From Ruminococcus sp. UBA4275 (GTDB lineage: Bacteria > Bacillota > Clostridia > Oscillospirales > Ruminococcaceae): a stretch of 64,000 bases of DNA. Position 1 is the stretch's first letter, and every line of letters begins with the position of its first letter. Under the pieces are notes generated by a model. That model was not told the origin of the DNA. It did not search any database and was given only the letters and a program-made list of their open reading frames with translations. The position numbers and the translations under genes are program-made. The stretch spans positions 32,694 to 96,693 of the forward strand of contig DGVV01000081.1 in assembly GCA_002395085.1 (NCBI GenBank). The letters run 5' to 3'. This document shows, one piece after another, positions 52,900 through 61,875 of this stretch.

Positions 52900-53930
52900 T
52901 TCCAAAACATGGTGGTATATTATCAGAAACCTCGGATTCTCTGGATTTTTCTGCAAACATCAACCCACTTGGAATGCCTGATTCCGTCCGAAACGCAATC
53001 ATTCAATCAGCAGATCAATGGACGCAGTATCCCGACCCTGTGTGTACAAAATTGACGCAGGGACTTGCACAAAAATATAACATCTCCGCCGACAACATTA
53101 TCTGCGGAAACGGTGCAGCCGATCTCATTTTTCGCATCGTTCATGCACTAAAACCAAAGCGTGCGCTGATCTGCACACCAACTTTCTCGGAATACGAATC
53201 TGCGCTGGATGAAGTTGAATGCAAAATCGCCCGTTTCCGATTAAGTGAACAAGATGATTTCGACGTAGGCATTGAGATTTTACGCAGTCTAACAATGGAA
53301 ACTGACATCTGTTTTCTCTGCTCCCCCAATAATCCGACCGGCAGTCGTATTGCGCCGGATGTCCTGAAAAAAGTCGCAGACTACTGCAATACAAACGCCA
53401 TCACACTGGTCTGCGATGAAAGTTTTCTTGGCTTTACGGAAAATGCTGCTGCGTACAGTCTCCGCAATGTGCTGCATGAAACCGGCATCATACTCAGTGC
53501 ATTCACAAAGCTGTTTGCAATACCCGGAATCCGGCTGGGATATATCTGCTGCGGCAGTAAGCAAATCGCTTCCCGTATCCGCAGCAGCGGACAATACTGG
53601 AGTGTTTCCGTTCCCGCACAGGCAGCAGGTCTTGCTGCATTGCAGGAAACCGCTTTTGTCGCACAGACCGTTTCGTATGTTGCAGAAGAACGCGGATTTC
53701 TCACGGAATCGCTCCGGAAATGCGGAATCAAAGTCTACAGGGCAGATGCCAATTTCCTGCTGATCAAAGCGCAGGATTCATTTGCGGATGAGATGTACAA
53801 ACGAGGTATATATGTGCGAAGATGCGAGAATTTCATCGGATTAACCAAACAACATTTCCGGCTGGCGGTTCGTACACATTCGGAAAATCTGCGGCTGATA
53901 CGCGCTGCTGAGGAGGTGTATGCAATATGA
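52896..53930 (+). CDS. cobD: threonine-phosphate decarboxylase CobD
   Basis: 344-residue PLP enzyme producing aminopropanol phosphate for CbiB. MIPKHGGILSETSDSLDFSA at the start is typical; CSPNNPTGSRI near 145 and the PLP Lys in SAFTKLFAIPGIRLGY near 210. RBS GGAGG lies within cbiB; the start overlaps its stop. Confidence 0.95.
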   Translation: MIPKHGGILSETSDSLDFSANINPLGMPDSVRNAIIQSADQWTQYPDPVCTKLTQGLAQKYNISADNIICGNGAADLIFRIVHALKPKRALICTPTFSEYESALDEVECKIARFRLSEQDDFDVGIEILRSLTMETDICFLCSPNNPTGSRIAPDVLKKVADYCNTNAITLVCDESFLGFTENAAAYSLRNVLHETGIILSAFTKLFAIPGIRLGYICCGSKQIASRIRSSGQYWSVSVPAQAAGLAALQETAFVAQTVSYVAEERGFLTESLRKCGIKVYRADANFLLIKAQDSFADEMYKRGIYVRRCENFIGLTKQHFRLAVRTHSENLRLIRAAEEVYAI

Positions 53931-55393
53931 TGTCCGTCATGATACAAGGTACGATGTCAAATGTCGGCAAAAGTCTGCTGACCGCTGCCCTTTGCCGCAT
54001 TTTCCGGCAGGACGGACACAGTGTTGCACCGTTCAAATCTCAGAATATGGCACTGAATTCCTACATTACGGCAGACGGCATGGAAATCGGCAGGGCGCAG
54101 GCATTACAGGCGGATGCAGCAGGCATTGAACCCAGCGCGCTGATGAATCCAATTTTGCTGAAGCCGACTACCAATGTGGGTTCGCAGGTCATTGTGAACG
54201 GTCAGGTACGCGGAAATATGCGGGCTGCTGAATACTTCCGGCACAAATGCGAACTGATACCGGATATCCTGCACGCCTATCACACACTTGCAAAGACATA
54301 CGACATCATTGTAATTGAGGGTGCAGGCAGTCCGGTTGAACTCAACCTCCGGCGCGATGATATTGTCAATATGGGACTCGCAAAGAGGCTGCACACGCCC
54401 GTTCTGCTGACCGGCGACATTGACCGCGGCGGCATTTTTGCGCAGATGCTTGGAACACTCGCCCTCCTTGAACCGGATGAACGCGATCTGGTTAAAGGCT
54501 TGATTGTCAACCGTTTTCGCGGGGACGTCTCCTTATTTCAGGACGGCATCACAATCATGGAAGCGCACGGAAAAAGACCGGTTTTAGGCGTTGTACCGCA
54601 TATTGACCATGCACTGGAGGATGAAGACAGCCTTTCACAGCGCATGGAAAAGCAGACAAAAACCGGTACGATTGACATTGCAGTAATTCATTTGCCGAAA
54701 ATATCCAATTTTTCTGATTTCGACGTATTTTCGCAATATCCGGATGTCTCTGTACGCTATGTTACAACCCCGCCACAGCTTGGAACACCGGATCTTCTGA
54801 TCATTCCCGGAACGAAAAGTACAATTGCGGATATGCAATGGCTGCGGAAAACCGGTATGGCGGCTGTGATTCTTGCATACGCAAAACGCGGCTTGCCGGT
54901 TTTCGGAATCTGCGGCGGATACCAGATTCTGGGCGGACAGATTTCCGACCCCGCACAGACAGAATGCGGCGGAACTGTCGCAGGACTTGGCTTGCTGCCC
55001 TGCCGCACGGTATTTCATCCCCAAAAAACACAGACGCAGACATCCGGTCATTTTGAAGCGGTTGAAGGCTTCTTTCACTGTCTGTCAAATGCTGCATTTT
55101 ACGGATATGAGGTGCATCTTGGCACAACAGAAACCAATGCTGCCGCATTAACAGACCACGGCGGATGCATCAGCGGAAATATTGCGGGATGCTACATACA
55201 CGGCATTTTTGACAGTGCAGATGTATCCGGCGCACTTGTACGGGCGATGTATCAGGCAAGAGGACTGTCTTTCACCGGAACTGTCACAGACCGCCGCGCG
55301 TTCCGGGAAGCACAGCTGGATCTTCTGGCAGATACCGTCCGTGCCAATCTTGACATTGCAAAAATATATCAAATCATGGAGACGGGAATATGA
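53927..55393 (+). CDS. cbiP: cobyric acid synthase CbiP/CobQ
   Basis: 488 residues. Amidates the b, d, e and g side chains. QGTMSNVGKSLLTAALCR at the start, FKSQNMALNSYITADG near 36, glutaminase Cys in GICGGYQILGG near 330 and His in GCYIHGIFDS near 425. Overlaps cobD by four bases. Confidence 0.96.
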   Translation: MMSVMIQGTMSNVGKSLLTAALCRIFRQDGHSVAPFKSQNMALNSYITADGMEIGRAQALQADAAGIEPSALMNPILLKPTTNVGSQVIVNGQVRGNMRAAEYFRHKCELIPDILHAYHTLAKTYDIIVIEGAGSPVELNLRRDDIVNMGLAKRLHTPVLLTGDIDRGGIFAQMLGTLALLEPDERDLVKGLIVNRFRGDVSLFQDGITIMEAHGKRPVLGVVPHIDHALEDEDSLSQRMEKQTKTGTIDIAVIHLPKISNFSDFDVFSQYPDVSVRYVTTPPQLGTPDLLIIPGTKSTIADMQWLRKTGMAAVILAYAKRGLPVFGICGGYQILGGQISDPAQTECGGTVAGLGLLPCRTVFHPQKTQTQTSGHFEAVEGFFHCLSNAAFYGYEVHLGTTETNAAALTDHGGCISGNIAGCYIHGIFDSADVSGALVRAMYQARGLSFTGTVTDRRAFREAQLDLLADTVRANLDIAKIYQIMETGI

Positions 55394-56034
55394 ATCTGGA
55401 ATACGTGCTGCCGCATGAAATTGAACGCCGCAGCTTTGAGATCATCGCTTCGGAACTCGGAGATACGAAGATTCCGGACGACATCAAGCCGGTTGTAATG
55501 CGCGTCATTCATACAACCGCGGATTTCGATTATCTGGAGAACCTCTATTTTTCACCTGAGGTCATTGAAACGGCGATGCAGGCAATCCGCGATCACGCTG
55601 TCATTATCACGGATACGAACATGGCAAAAGCCGGCATCAACCGCGGCGCACTTGAAAGGTGCGGATGCACAGCGGAATGCTTCATGGCGGATGCAGACAT
55701 CGCGGAAACCGCAAAACAAAACGGCACAACCCGTGCAGCAGCATCCGTGGATAAGGCTGCAAAGCTCGGCTGCCCTGTCATCTTTGCGGCAGGCAATGCG
55801 CCGACGGCACTCATCCGCCTCAGTGAACTGATCCAAAGCGGAGCATTTCTGCCGCGGCTTGTCATCGGCGTACCGGTTGGATTTGTCAATGTTGTGCAAT
55901 CGAAGGAAATGCTGATCGAAACTGGGATTCCCTGCATTGCAGCACGCGGCAGAAAAGGCGGCAGCAATGTCGCAGCGGCAATCTGCAATGCGCTGCTCTA
56001 TATGTCGGAAATCAAAAATGCAGACCATTGCTGA
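55390..56034 (+). CDS. cbiC: cobalt-precorrin-8 methylmutase CbiC
   Basis: 214 residues. Moves the methyl group from C-11 to C-12 to give cobyrinate. The catalytic His is in VMRVIHTTADFDY near residue 42; ITDTNMAKAGINR near 75 and GVPVGFVNVVQSKE near 160. ATGA overlap with cbiP. Last gene of the 17-gene operon; no terminator hairpin is evident before the next promoter. Confidence 0.96.
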   Translation: MNLEYVLPHEIERRSFEIIASELGDTKIPDDIKPVVMRVIHTTADFDYLENLYFSPEVIETAMQAIRDHAVIITDTNMAKAGINRGALERCGCTAECFMADADIAETAKQNGTTRAAASVDKAAKLGCPVIFAAGNAPTALIRLSELIQSGAFLPRLVIGVPVGFVNVVQSKEMLIETGIPCIAARGRKGGSNVAAAICNALLYMSEIKNADHC

Positions 56035-56072
56035 CAGAAACTGTCAAATTCGTAAAATCACGCGCAAAATGC

Positions 56073-56101
56073 TTGCAATCCGGCGGCGTTTGTGCTATAC
56101 T
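56073..56101 (+). promoter_or_regulatory. promoter of the riboswitch-controlled CbiK-ABC operon
   Basis: TTGCAA (56073-56078), 17-base spacer, TATACT (56096-56101). Confidence 0.65.
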
Positions 56102-56124
56102 TTTGAATGTTCATGAACAAAAAT

Positions 56125-56330
56125 TGAATCATAGCAAACGGTGCCTCCGGCTGCGGCAATCCTGCGGTACGGAGGGTAAAAGGGAAGCGGGTGGAAATCC
56201 CGCACGATCTCGTCACTGTATTTGCGGAGTGCTGTCCAAGCGCAGCGGGCAATGTCCTCAAGCGCAGTCACTGAGCAATCGGGAAGGCGTTGCAGCACGG
56301 TGAAGCATGAGTCAGGAAACCTGCCGTTTT
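56125..56330 (+). ncRNA. cobalamin riboswitch
   Basis: The conserved core is readable: GGTGCC (P3 side), GGGAAGCGGGTGGAAATCCC, the L5-J region with TCGTCACTG, then a second AGTCACTG, GGGAAGGCG and the B12 box GAGTCAGGAAACCTGCC. It stands between the promoter and a terminator at 56422-56451 and so controls the CbiK-ABC operon, lowering its expression when adenosyl- or other cobalamins are plentiful. Confidence 0.95.
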
Positions 56331-56421
56331 GTTGGTACAGAATCGAAAGATTCAGATCACGAGGTATTGATCGTACTGTCTTCAGCTCATTCCGAAAACC
56401 GGAGTGGGTCTGTTAGCAATG

Positions 56422-56451
56422 CCCTCTTTCCGCCTCGGAAAGGGGGTTTTT
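56422..56451 (+). terminator. riboswitch-regulated terminator
   Basis: Stem CCCTCTTTCC / GGAAAGGGGG followed by TTTTTAAT, 40 bases before the lipoprotein CbiK gene. Confidence 0.85.
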
Positions 56452-56489
56452 AATTGCCTGCGATTCATACCCCTTGCAGGAAGGAATGT

Positions 56490-57554
56490 ATGAACATGAA
56501 AAAGAAGAATCTTGTGCTTGCAGCTTGCCTTGCAATGGCAGCTCTTTCCCTGACAGCCTGCGGCGAGAACAGCACCGCTGCCGAGAACAATACGACGGAG
56601 GTTACTTCCGCCGCGGAGACTACCACGGAAACCACCGCTGCGGAAACTACATCCGCAGCCGCTGAAACGACGACCACTGCTGCCGCCGAAGAAGAAGCGG
56701 AGGATGAAGAAAACTATGACACCGGTGATGCGTCGCTCGATAATGCACGCAATCAGGATGAGATCGGTGAGAAGGAGATGCTCGTGCTGAGCTTCGGCAC
56801 CAGCTATAACGACAGCCGCCGCCTGACGATCGGTGCGATTGAAAATGCACTGGATACGGCATTTCCGGATTACGCAGTCCGCAGAGGATTCACTGCGAAC
56901 ATCATCATCGACCATGTGAACAGACGCGACGGTGTCCTGATCGACGATGTGGATGCAGCCCTCAAGCGCGCTGTCGATAACGGTGTCAAGACACTGGTTG
57001 TTCAGCCGACGCATCTGATGCACGGTCTGGAGTACAATGATCTCGTCGCACAGGTCGGTGAATACGCAGACGCTTTCGACAAGGTCGTATTCGGAGAGCC
57101 GCTGCTCACCACCGATGACGATTTCAAGCGCGTGGAAAATGCAATCGTTGACTGGACCAAGGATTACGACGACGGCAAAACCGCGATCTGCTTCATGGGT
57201 CACGGCACGGAAGCGGAGTCCAACAGCGTCTACCAGAAAATGCAGGATCTGCTCACGGCAGACGGTCATGCAAATTACTTCGTCGGCACGGTCGAGGCAA
57301 CGCCTTCTGTGGAGGATGTGCTTGCAAAGGTGCAGGCGGGCGATTATGAGCGCGTGATTCTTGAGCCGCTGATGGTTGTTGCGGGCGATCATGCAAACAA
57401 CGATATGGCTGGCGATGAGGAAGATTCCTGGAAATCCGTTTTCGAGGCAGCGGGCTACAAGGTCGAGTGTCTTGTGCGCGGTCTGGGCGAGAACGAGACA
57501 ATCCGTCAGATCTATGTTGATCACGCGAAAGCAGCAGTTGAGTCTGCAAAATAA
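56490..57554 (+). CDS. cbiK: lipoprotein sirohydrochlorin cobaltochelatase, CbiK type
   Basis: 354 residues. A lipoprotein signal (LAMAALSLTACGEN, Cys 24) and a 60-residue Thr/Ala/Glu tether precede a full class II chelatase domain from about residue 92. The metal ligands known for Salmonella CbiK (His145, Glu175, His207) match His238 (CFMGHGT), Glu269 (VGTVEATPS) and His301 (VAGDHANNDMAGD) with nearly the same spacing. The enzyme would sit outside the membrane, as in periplasmic CbiK forms of sulfate reducers. It may insert or remove metal, or bind a tetrapyrrole for uptake. It is under B12-riboswitch control and leads the importer genes. An ATG two codons in is equally possible as start. 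Confidence 0.9.
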   Translation: MNMKKKNLVLAACLAMAALSLTACGENSTAAENNTTEVTSAAETTTETTAAETTSAAAETTTTAAAEEEAEDEENYDTGDASLDNARNQDEIGEKEMLVLSFGTSYNDSRRLTIGAIENALDTAFPDYAVRRGFTANIIIDHVNRRDGVLIDDVDAALKRAVDNGVKTLVVQPTHLMHGLEYNDLVAQVGEYADAFDKVVFGEPLLTTDDDFKRVENAIVDWTKDYDDGKTAICFMGHGTEAESNSVYQKMQDLLTADGHANYFVGTVEATPSVEDVLAKVQAGDYERVILEPLMVVAGDHANNDMAGDEEDSWKSVFEAAGYKVECLVRGLGENETIRQIYVDHAKAAVESAK

Positions 57555-57604
57555 TTATAAACCGGGCAGTTTCGGCTGCCCGATTTTCTCATCCGGAGGA
57601 TATT

Positions 57605-58558
57605 ATGAAACAAAAGAATACAATCATTGCTTTGCTGCTGCTGACACTTCTGACCGGCTGCGGCACGACAGATTCCCAGCCGCAGGAAACCGCTGCGGCA
57701 GAAACAACATCCGTTGCGGCAGAAACCACAGTATCTGCTGCGGAAACCACCGTTTCTGAAACTACGGCTGCTGCCGCAGAGACCACACTTGCAGTCGCAT
57801 CGGGCGATGATGTGATCGAAGCAGATGCCGTCGGCTATGAGGGTATGGAAGCGGTCTATGCCGATGCACTCAAAGACGGCACGTATGACATTGCTGTAGA
57901 TTCCAGCTCCTCGATGTTCAAAATCGCAGGCTGCACGCTGACCGTCGCAGACGGCAAACTGACCACGGAACTGACCATCAACAGCAAGAGCTACGAAGCC
58001 CTGTTTGCCGGTACAGCAGAGGATGCCGCACAGGCAGAACCGGCACAGCTCATCATGCCGCAGGAAGACGAAAAAACCAGCAAATTCATATTTCCGGTCG
58101 AAGCGCTCGATCAGGAGACCGACTGTGCTGCCCTGAGCCGGAAAAAGCAGCTCTGGTACAGCCGCAAACTGGTCTTCCGCGCAGATTCGCTGCCGGATGA
58201 AGCATTCCGTGAATCCCGCCGGAATACCGCAGAATCACTTGGCATTGCAGACGGCGAATACACCGTCGAAGTCAAACTGGAAGGCGGTTCCGGAAAAGCA
58301 TCTGTCGAATCCCCTGCCAAACTGATAGTCATCAACGGAAATGCAACTGCGGAAATACGCTGGAGCAGCAACAAGTATGATTACATGGTTGTTGACAACG
58401 AAAAATATCTGCCGGTCAGTACAGAAGAAGTCTCTGTTTTTGAGATTCCGGTTACAGGGTTCGATTGCCCGATGCAGATTGCGGCAGACACAACAGCAAT
58501 GAGTACACCGCATGAAATCAGCTATACGCTGCGTTTCGATTCTGCATCCATCAAATGA
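57605..58558 (+). CDS. accessory lipoprotein with two related beta domains
   Basis: 317 residues. Lipobox LLTGCGTT (Cys 19), a 50-residue Thr/Ala/Glu linker like that of the CbiK lipoprotein, then two units of about 100 residues: 90-200 (DGTYDIAVDSSSSMFKIAG, FIFPVEALDQE) and 216-315 (DGEYTVEVKLEGGSGKASV, FEIPVTGFDCP). Each opens with DG(T/E)Y and ends with a LRF or LVF strand. The pattern resembles NEAT-type haem-binding sandwiches, but the key NEAT ligand motif is not clear. It lies between the chelatase and the binding protein, so a role in tetrapyrrole capture is inferred. Confidence 0.75.
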   Translation: MKQKNTIIALLLLTLLTGCGTTDSQPQETAAAETTSVAAETTVSAAETTVSETTAAAAETTLAVASGDDVIEADAVGYEGMEAVYADALKDGTYDIAVDSSSSMFKIAGCTLTVADGKLTTELTINSKSYEALFAGTAEDAAQAEPAQLIMPQEDEKTSKFIFPVEALDQETDCAALSRKKQLWYSRKLVFRADSLPDEAFRESRRNTAESLGIADGEYTVEVKLEGGSGKASVESPAKLIVINGNATAEIRWSSNKYDYMVVDNEKYLPVSTEEVSVFEIPVTGFDCPMQIAADTTAMSTPHEISYTLRFDSASIK

Positions 58559-59682
58559 GAACGCGAATCTGTCTTCTGCCGGCACTCTGCATCCTGTTCT
58601 GCGGATGCAGCACTGCCGGCACATCATCCGCAGCGGAAGGCAGCATCACAGATACGATGCCGCTTTCCTACGCAGAACAGTTTTCCGTTTCGCACTTTGC
58701 AGACGGCTGTTCACTGATTGAAATTGGCACAGATCAGTTTCTGCTTGTGCCGGAGGGCGTCGCTGTTCCGGATCATAACGGTGCGGTTGTCATTCAGCAG
58801 CCTGTCACACAGCTTTATGTTGCAGCGTCTGCATCTATGGATCTGTTTGATGCAATCGGCGCACTGGACGCAATTGCTTTGACATCTACGGACACCGGCG
58901 GCTGGACACTTCCGAATGTACAGAAGGCAATGGAATCGGGAGATCTCACATTCATCGGGAAGTACAGCAGTCCGGATTACGAAGCGCTGCTGGAAACCGA
59001 CTGTGACCTTGCGATCGAAAACACCATGATATACCATTCCCCTGCTGTCAAGGAAAAGATTGAATCGCTTGGAATACCGGTCATGGTGGAGCGGTCAAGT
59101 TATGAACCGCATCCGCTTGGCAGGATGGAGTGGATCAAACTGTACGGTCTGCTGCTTGGCAAAGAAGCAGAAGCAACTGCATTTTTCGATGAAAAAGCCG
59201 AACAGTTCAGTCAGATGGAACAGATCACGATTCCGGAACAAGATCGTCTGACAGCAGCATTTTTCAGTGTGACCGCAAACGGTGCAATCAATATCCGCAA
59301 ACCGGGCGACTATATCTCCCGCATGATCGGCTTGGCAGGCGGACGGTACATTTTCACGGCAGAGCAGCTGCATCTGGATGAAAATGCACTCTCGACGATG
59401 AACATACAAATGGAAACATTTTATGAGACTGCACGCGATGCAGACGTTCTCATCTACAACAGCACAATCGAAGGGCAGCTCAGCAGCATTGAGGAACTGA
59501 AAGAAAAAAGCAGTCTGTTTGCAGATTTCCGCGCTGTACAGAACGACATGGTCTGGTGTACAGAACAAAATATGTTTCAGCAGACGACCGGTGCAGCGGA
59601 TATGATCACAGACCTGAATCTGATCTTTACCGGTCAGGCAAATGATGAAACCGCGCTGACATACCTGCACCGGCTGCACTGA
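58555..59682 (+). CDS. ABC transporter substrate-binding lipoprotein (BtuF/FecB type)
   Basis: 375 residues. Lipobox LFCGCSTA near residue 18, then a cluster A-II/III binding protein with two lobes joined by one long helix: VTQLYVAASASMDLFDAIGA in the first lobe, LETDCDLAIENTMIYHSPA, and a C-lobe ending in the VQNDMVWCTEQNMFQQTTG region. Such proteins bind corrinoids, haem or siderophores. It overlaps the previous stop by four bases. The riboswitch suggests a corrinoid or its precursor. Confidence 0.9.
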   Translation: MRTRICLLPALCILFCGCSTAGTSSAAEGSITDTMPLSYAEQFSVSHFADGCSLIEIGTDQFLLVPEGVAVPDHNGAVVIQQPVTQLYVAASASMDLFDAIGALDAIALTSTDTGGWTLPNVQKAMESGDLTFIGKYSSPDYEALLETDCDLAIENTMIYHSPAVKEKIESLGIPVMVERSSYEPHPLGRMEWIKLYGLLLGKEAEATAFFDEKAEQFSQMEQITIPEQDRLTAAFFSVTANGAINIRKPGDYISRMIGLAGGRYIFTAEQLHLDENALSTMNIQMETFYETARDADVLIYNSTIEGQLSSIEELKEKSSLFADFRAVQNDMVWCTEQNMFQQTTGAADMITDLNLIFTGQANDETALTYLHRLH

Positions 59683-59692
59683 GGAGGCTTGC

Positions 59693-60715
59693 ATGAAGAA
59701 GCACATCACCCGCACAATACTTTGTTTTGCAGCGCTTACAGTCATGGCGGTGATTCTGTTCAGCATCAGCCTGACATCCGGCAGCAGCAGCCTGCGTGCG
59801 ATAGATGCCTTCCGCATCCTGACCGGCAATCAGCAGAATGATGCCGCACAGCGTATCATATTTGACATCCGGATGCCCCGTGCGCTTTCCGCAATGCTGC
59901 TGGGAGGTGCGCTGTCTGTCTCAGGATTTCTGCTCCAGAGTTTTTTTCGCAATCCCATTGCCGGACCGTTTGTTCTGGGTATTTCATCCGGCGCCAAACT
60001 ATGCGTCGCATGGATTATGATTGCCTCCCTGCAGCACGGATTTGTTCTTCATTCAGCAGCGATGATCGCAGCAGCTTTCTGCGGCGCACTGATCTGTATG
60101 CTGACCATTCTGCTGTTTGCGGGCAAGGTACAGAATATGTCTCAGCTCATCATCAGCGGCGTTATGATCGGGTATATTTGCAGCGCACTGACCGATTTTG
60201 CAGTCACATTTGCAGATGATGCAAACATTGTGAACTTGCATAACTGGTCACGCGGCAGCTTTGCCGGTGCTGACTGGATGGATGTCCGCGATATGGCCGT
60301 GCTGGTTCTCGCCGGATTGGCGGGTGCAATCTGGATGTCCAAACCAATCAGCGCCTATCAGCTTGGAGAAACCTACGCAGCGAATATGGGTGTCCGCATC
60401 CGTGCATTCCGCCTAGCACTGATTTTGCTGTCCAGCCTGCTCTCCGCCTGTGTCACAGCCTTTGCAGGACCGGTTTCTTTTGTTGGGATTGCCGTGCCGC
60501 ATCTGGTAAAAAGTATGCTGCGGACAGCAAAACCTTTGTTGGTGATACCTGCTGCATTTCTCGGAGGCGGTGTCTTCTGCATGGGATGTGATTTGCTTGC
60601 GCGAACACTGTTTACGCCGCAGGAATTGAGTGTCAGCACGGTGACTGCTGTATTCGGTGCGCCGGTTGTGATCTGGGTCATGCTGCGGCGGGAACGGGAA
60701 AGGAGTGCATCATGA
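59693..60715 (+). CDS. ABC transporter permease (BtuC/FecCD family)
   Basis: 340 residues with about ten membrane helices. Family landmarks: DIRMPRALSAMLLGGALSVS, FFRNPIAGPFVLGISSGAKL and the coupling loop FVGIAVPHLVKSMLRTAKP. It is probably a homodimer passing the ligand from the binding lipoprotein. Starts ten bases after the binding protein with GGAGG. Confidence 0.93.
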   Translation: MKKHITRTILCFAALTVMAVILFSISLTSGSSSLRAIDAFRILTGNQQNDAAQRIIFDIRMPRALSAMLLGGALSVSGFLLQSFFRNPIAGPFVLGISSGAKLCVAWIMIASLQHGFVLHSAAMIAAAFCGALICMLTILLFAGKVQNMSQLIISGVMIGYICSALTDFAVTFADDANIVNLHNWSRGSFAGADWMDVRDMAVLVLAGLAGAIWMSKPISAYQLGETYAANMGVRIRAFRLALILLSSLLSACVTAFAGPVSFVGIAVPHLVKSMLRTAKPLLVIPAAFLGGGVFCMGCDLLARTLFTPQELSVSTVTAVFGAPVVIWVMLRRERERSAS

Positions 60716-61875
60716 ATCCGGTACTGCATACCCGTGAACTGTCCGTCGGTTATCAGCACAAAATAGTTGTCAGCGGGCTGACCTTCCATGCCAATGCCGG
60801 CGAAATCCTGACGCTGATCGGTCCGAACGGTGCAGGCAAATCGACTGTTCTGAAAACGATTGCAGCACAGCTTCCGCCGATTTCCGGTACAATCGCACTA
60901 TGCGGAGATTCGCTTGTCGGATTATCTCCGCACGAGGTCGCAACGCGCATTTCGTTGCTGCTGACCGGCAAACCCGCTGCGGAACGTATGACCTGTTTCG
61001 ATGTAGCGGCAACCGGACGTTATCCCTATACCGGCAGATTTGGTCTGCTTTCTTCCAAAGACCGGGAAATTGTACACGATGCACTGTGCATGGTCGAAGC
61101 GGAATCGCTGGCAGATACGGATTTCCGGTGCATCAGTGACGGTCAGCGGCAGATTGTGATGCTGGCGCGTGCCATCGCGCAGCAGCCCCGCATTTTACTG
61201 CTGGATGAACCGACTTCGTATCTGGACATCAGCCATAAACTGCGCATTCTCACACGCTTGCGTACGCTCGCCAAAGAACGGCAGATTGCAGTCATTCAAT
61301 CACTGCACGAACTGGATCTCGCTCAGAAGTTCTCCGATTCTGTGCTTTGCATCCACGCACAGCGGGCGGAACGATGCGGCACACCGGAAGAAATCTTCTC
61401 CGGCGATTACATTTCGACTCTTTACGGCATCTCAACCGGAAAATATGACCCGCTCTACGGCACAGCAGAAGCATCTCCGGTGACGGGTAAACCGCGTATT
61501 TTTGTCATCGGCGGCAACGGCAGCGGCATACCGGTCTACCGCAAACTGCACCGTGCCGGCATTCCGTTTGCAGCGGGCATCCTTCATGAAAATGATGTAG
61601 ACTGTCCGGCAGCACACGCTTTGGGTGCAAAGGTGATTACAGAACGAGCATTTGAACCAATCTCCGATGCAACCTATCAGGAAGCAGAAACCTGTCTCCG
61701 GCAATGTGAAGCAGTCTATTGCAGTCTCCCTGCATTTGGAACCGGAAACGCCCGCCTTGCCGTGCTGCGTGATTTTGCAGAAAAAACCCATTTGCTCATT
61801 CAAGACCTGCAAACATGGCTGCGATCTGAAATGGAAAGCACCTGCAACACACATTCATCCCTGACAGATCACTGA
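60712..61875 (+). CDS. ABC transporter ATPase with extra C-terminal domain
   Basis: 387 residues. Residues 1-250 are a BtuD/FecE-type ATPase: Walker A GPNGAGKST at 37-45, signature CISDGQRQ (SDGQ in place of SGGQ), Walker B LLLDEPTSYLD. A further 125 residues form a domain with a nucleotide-binding-like glycine loop (RIFVIGGNGSGIPVYRKL) followed by GIPFAAGILHENDVDCPAA and alternating strands and helices. Ordinary BtuD ATPases end near 260, so this is an extension of unknown role, perhaps sensing a nucleotide. ATGA overlap with the permease. Confidence 0.9.
   Translation: MNPVLHTRELSVGYQHKIVVSGLTFHANAGEILTLIGPNGAGKSTVLKTIAAQLPPISGTIALCGDSLVGLSPHEVATRISLLLTGKPAAERMTCFDVAATGRYPYTGRFGLLSSKDREIVHDALCMVEAESLADTDFRCISDGQRQIVMLARAIAQQPRILLLDEPTSYLDISHKLRILTRLRTLAKERQIAVIQSLHELDLAQKFSDSVLCIHAQRAERCGTPEEIFSGDYISTLYGISTGKYDPLYGTAEASPVTGKPRIFVIGGNGSGIPVYRKLHRAGIPFAAGILHENDVDCPAAHALGAKVITERAFEPISDATYQEAETCLRQCEAVYCSLPAFGTGNARLAVLRDFAEKTHLLIQDLQTWLRSEMESTCNTHSSLTDH

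Noticed and set aside
56382..57524. 380-codon minus-strand frame opposite the CbiK lipoprotein
   Set aside because: The plus strand has lipobox, chelatase ligands and riboswitch; the antisense frame is a GC-phase artefact.
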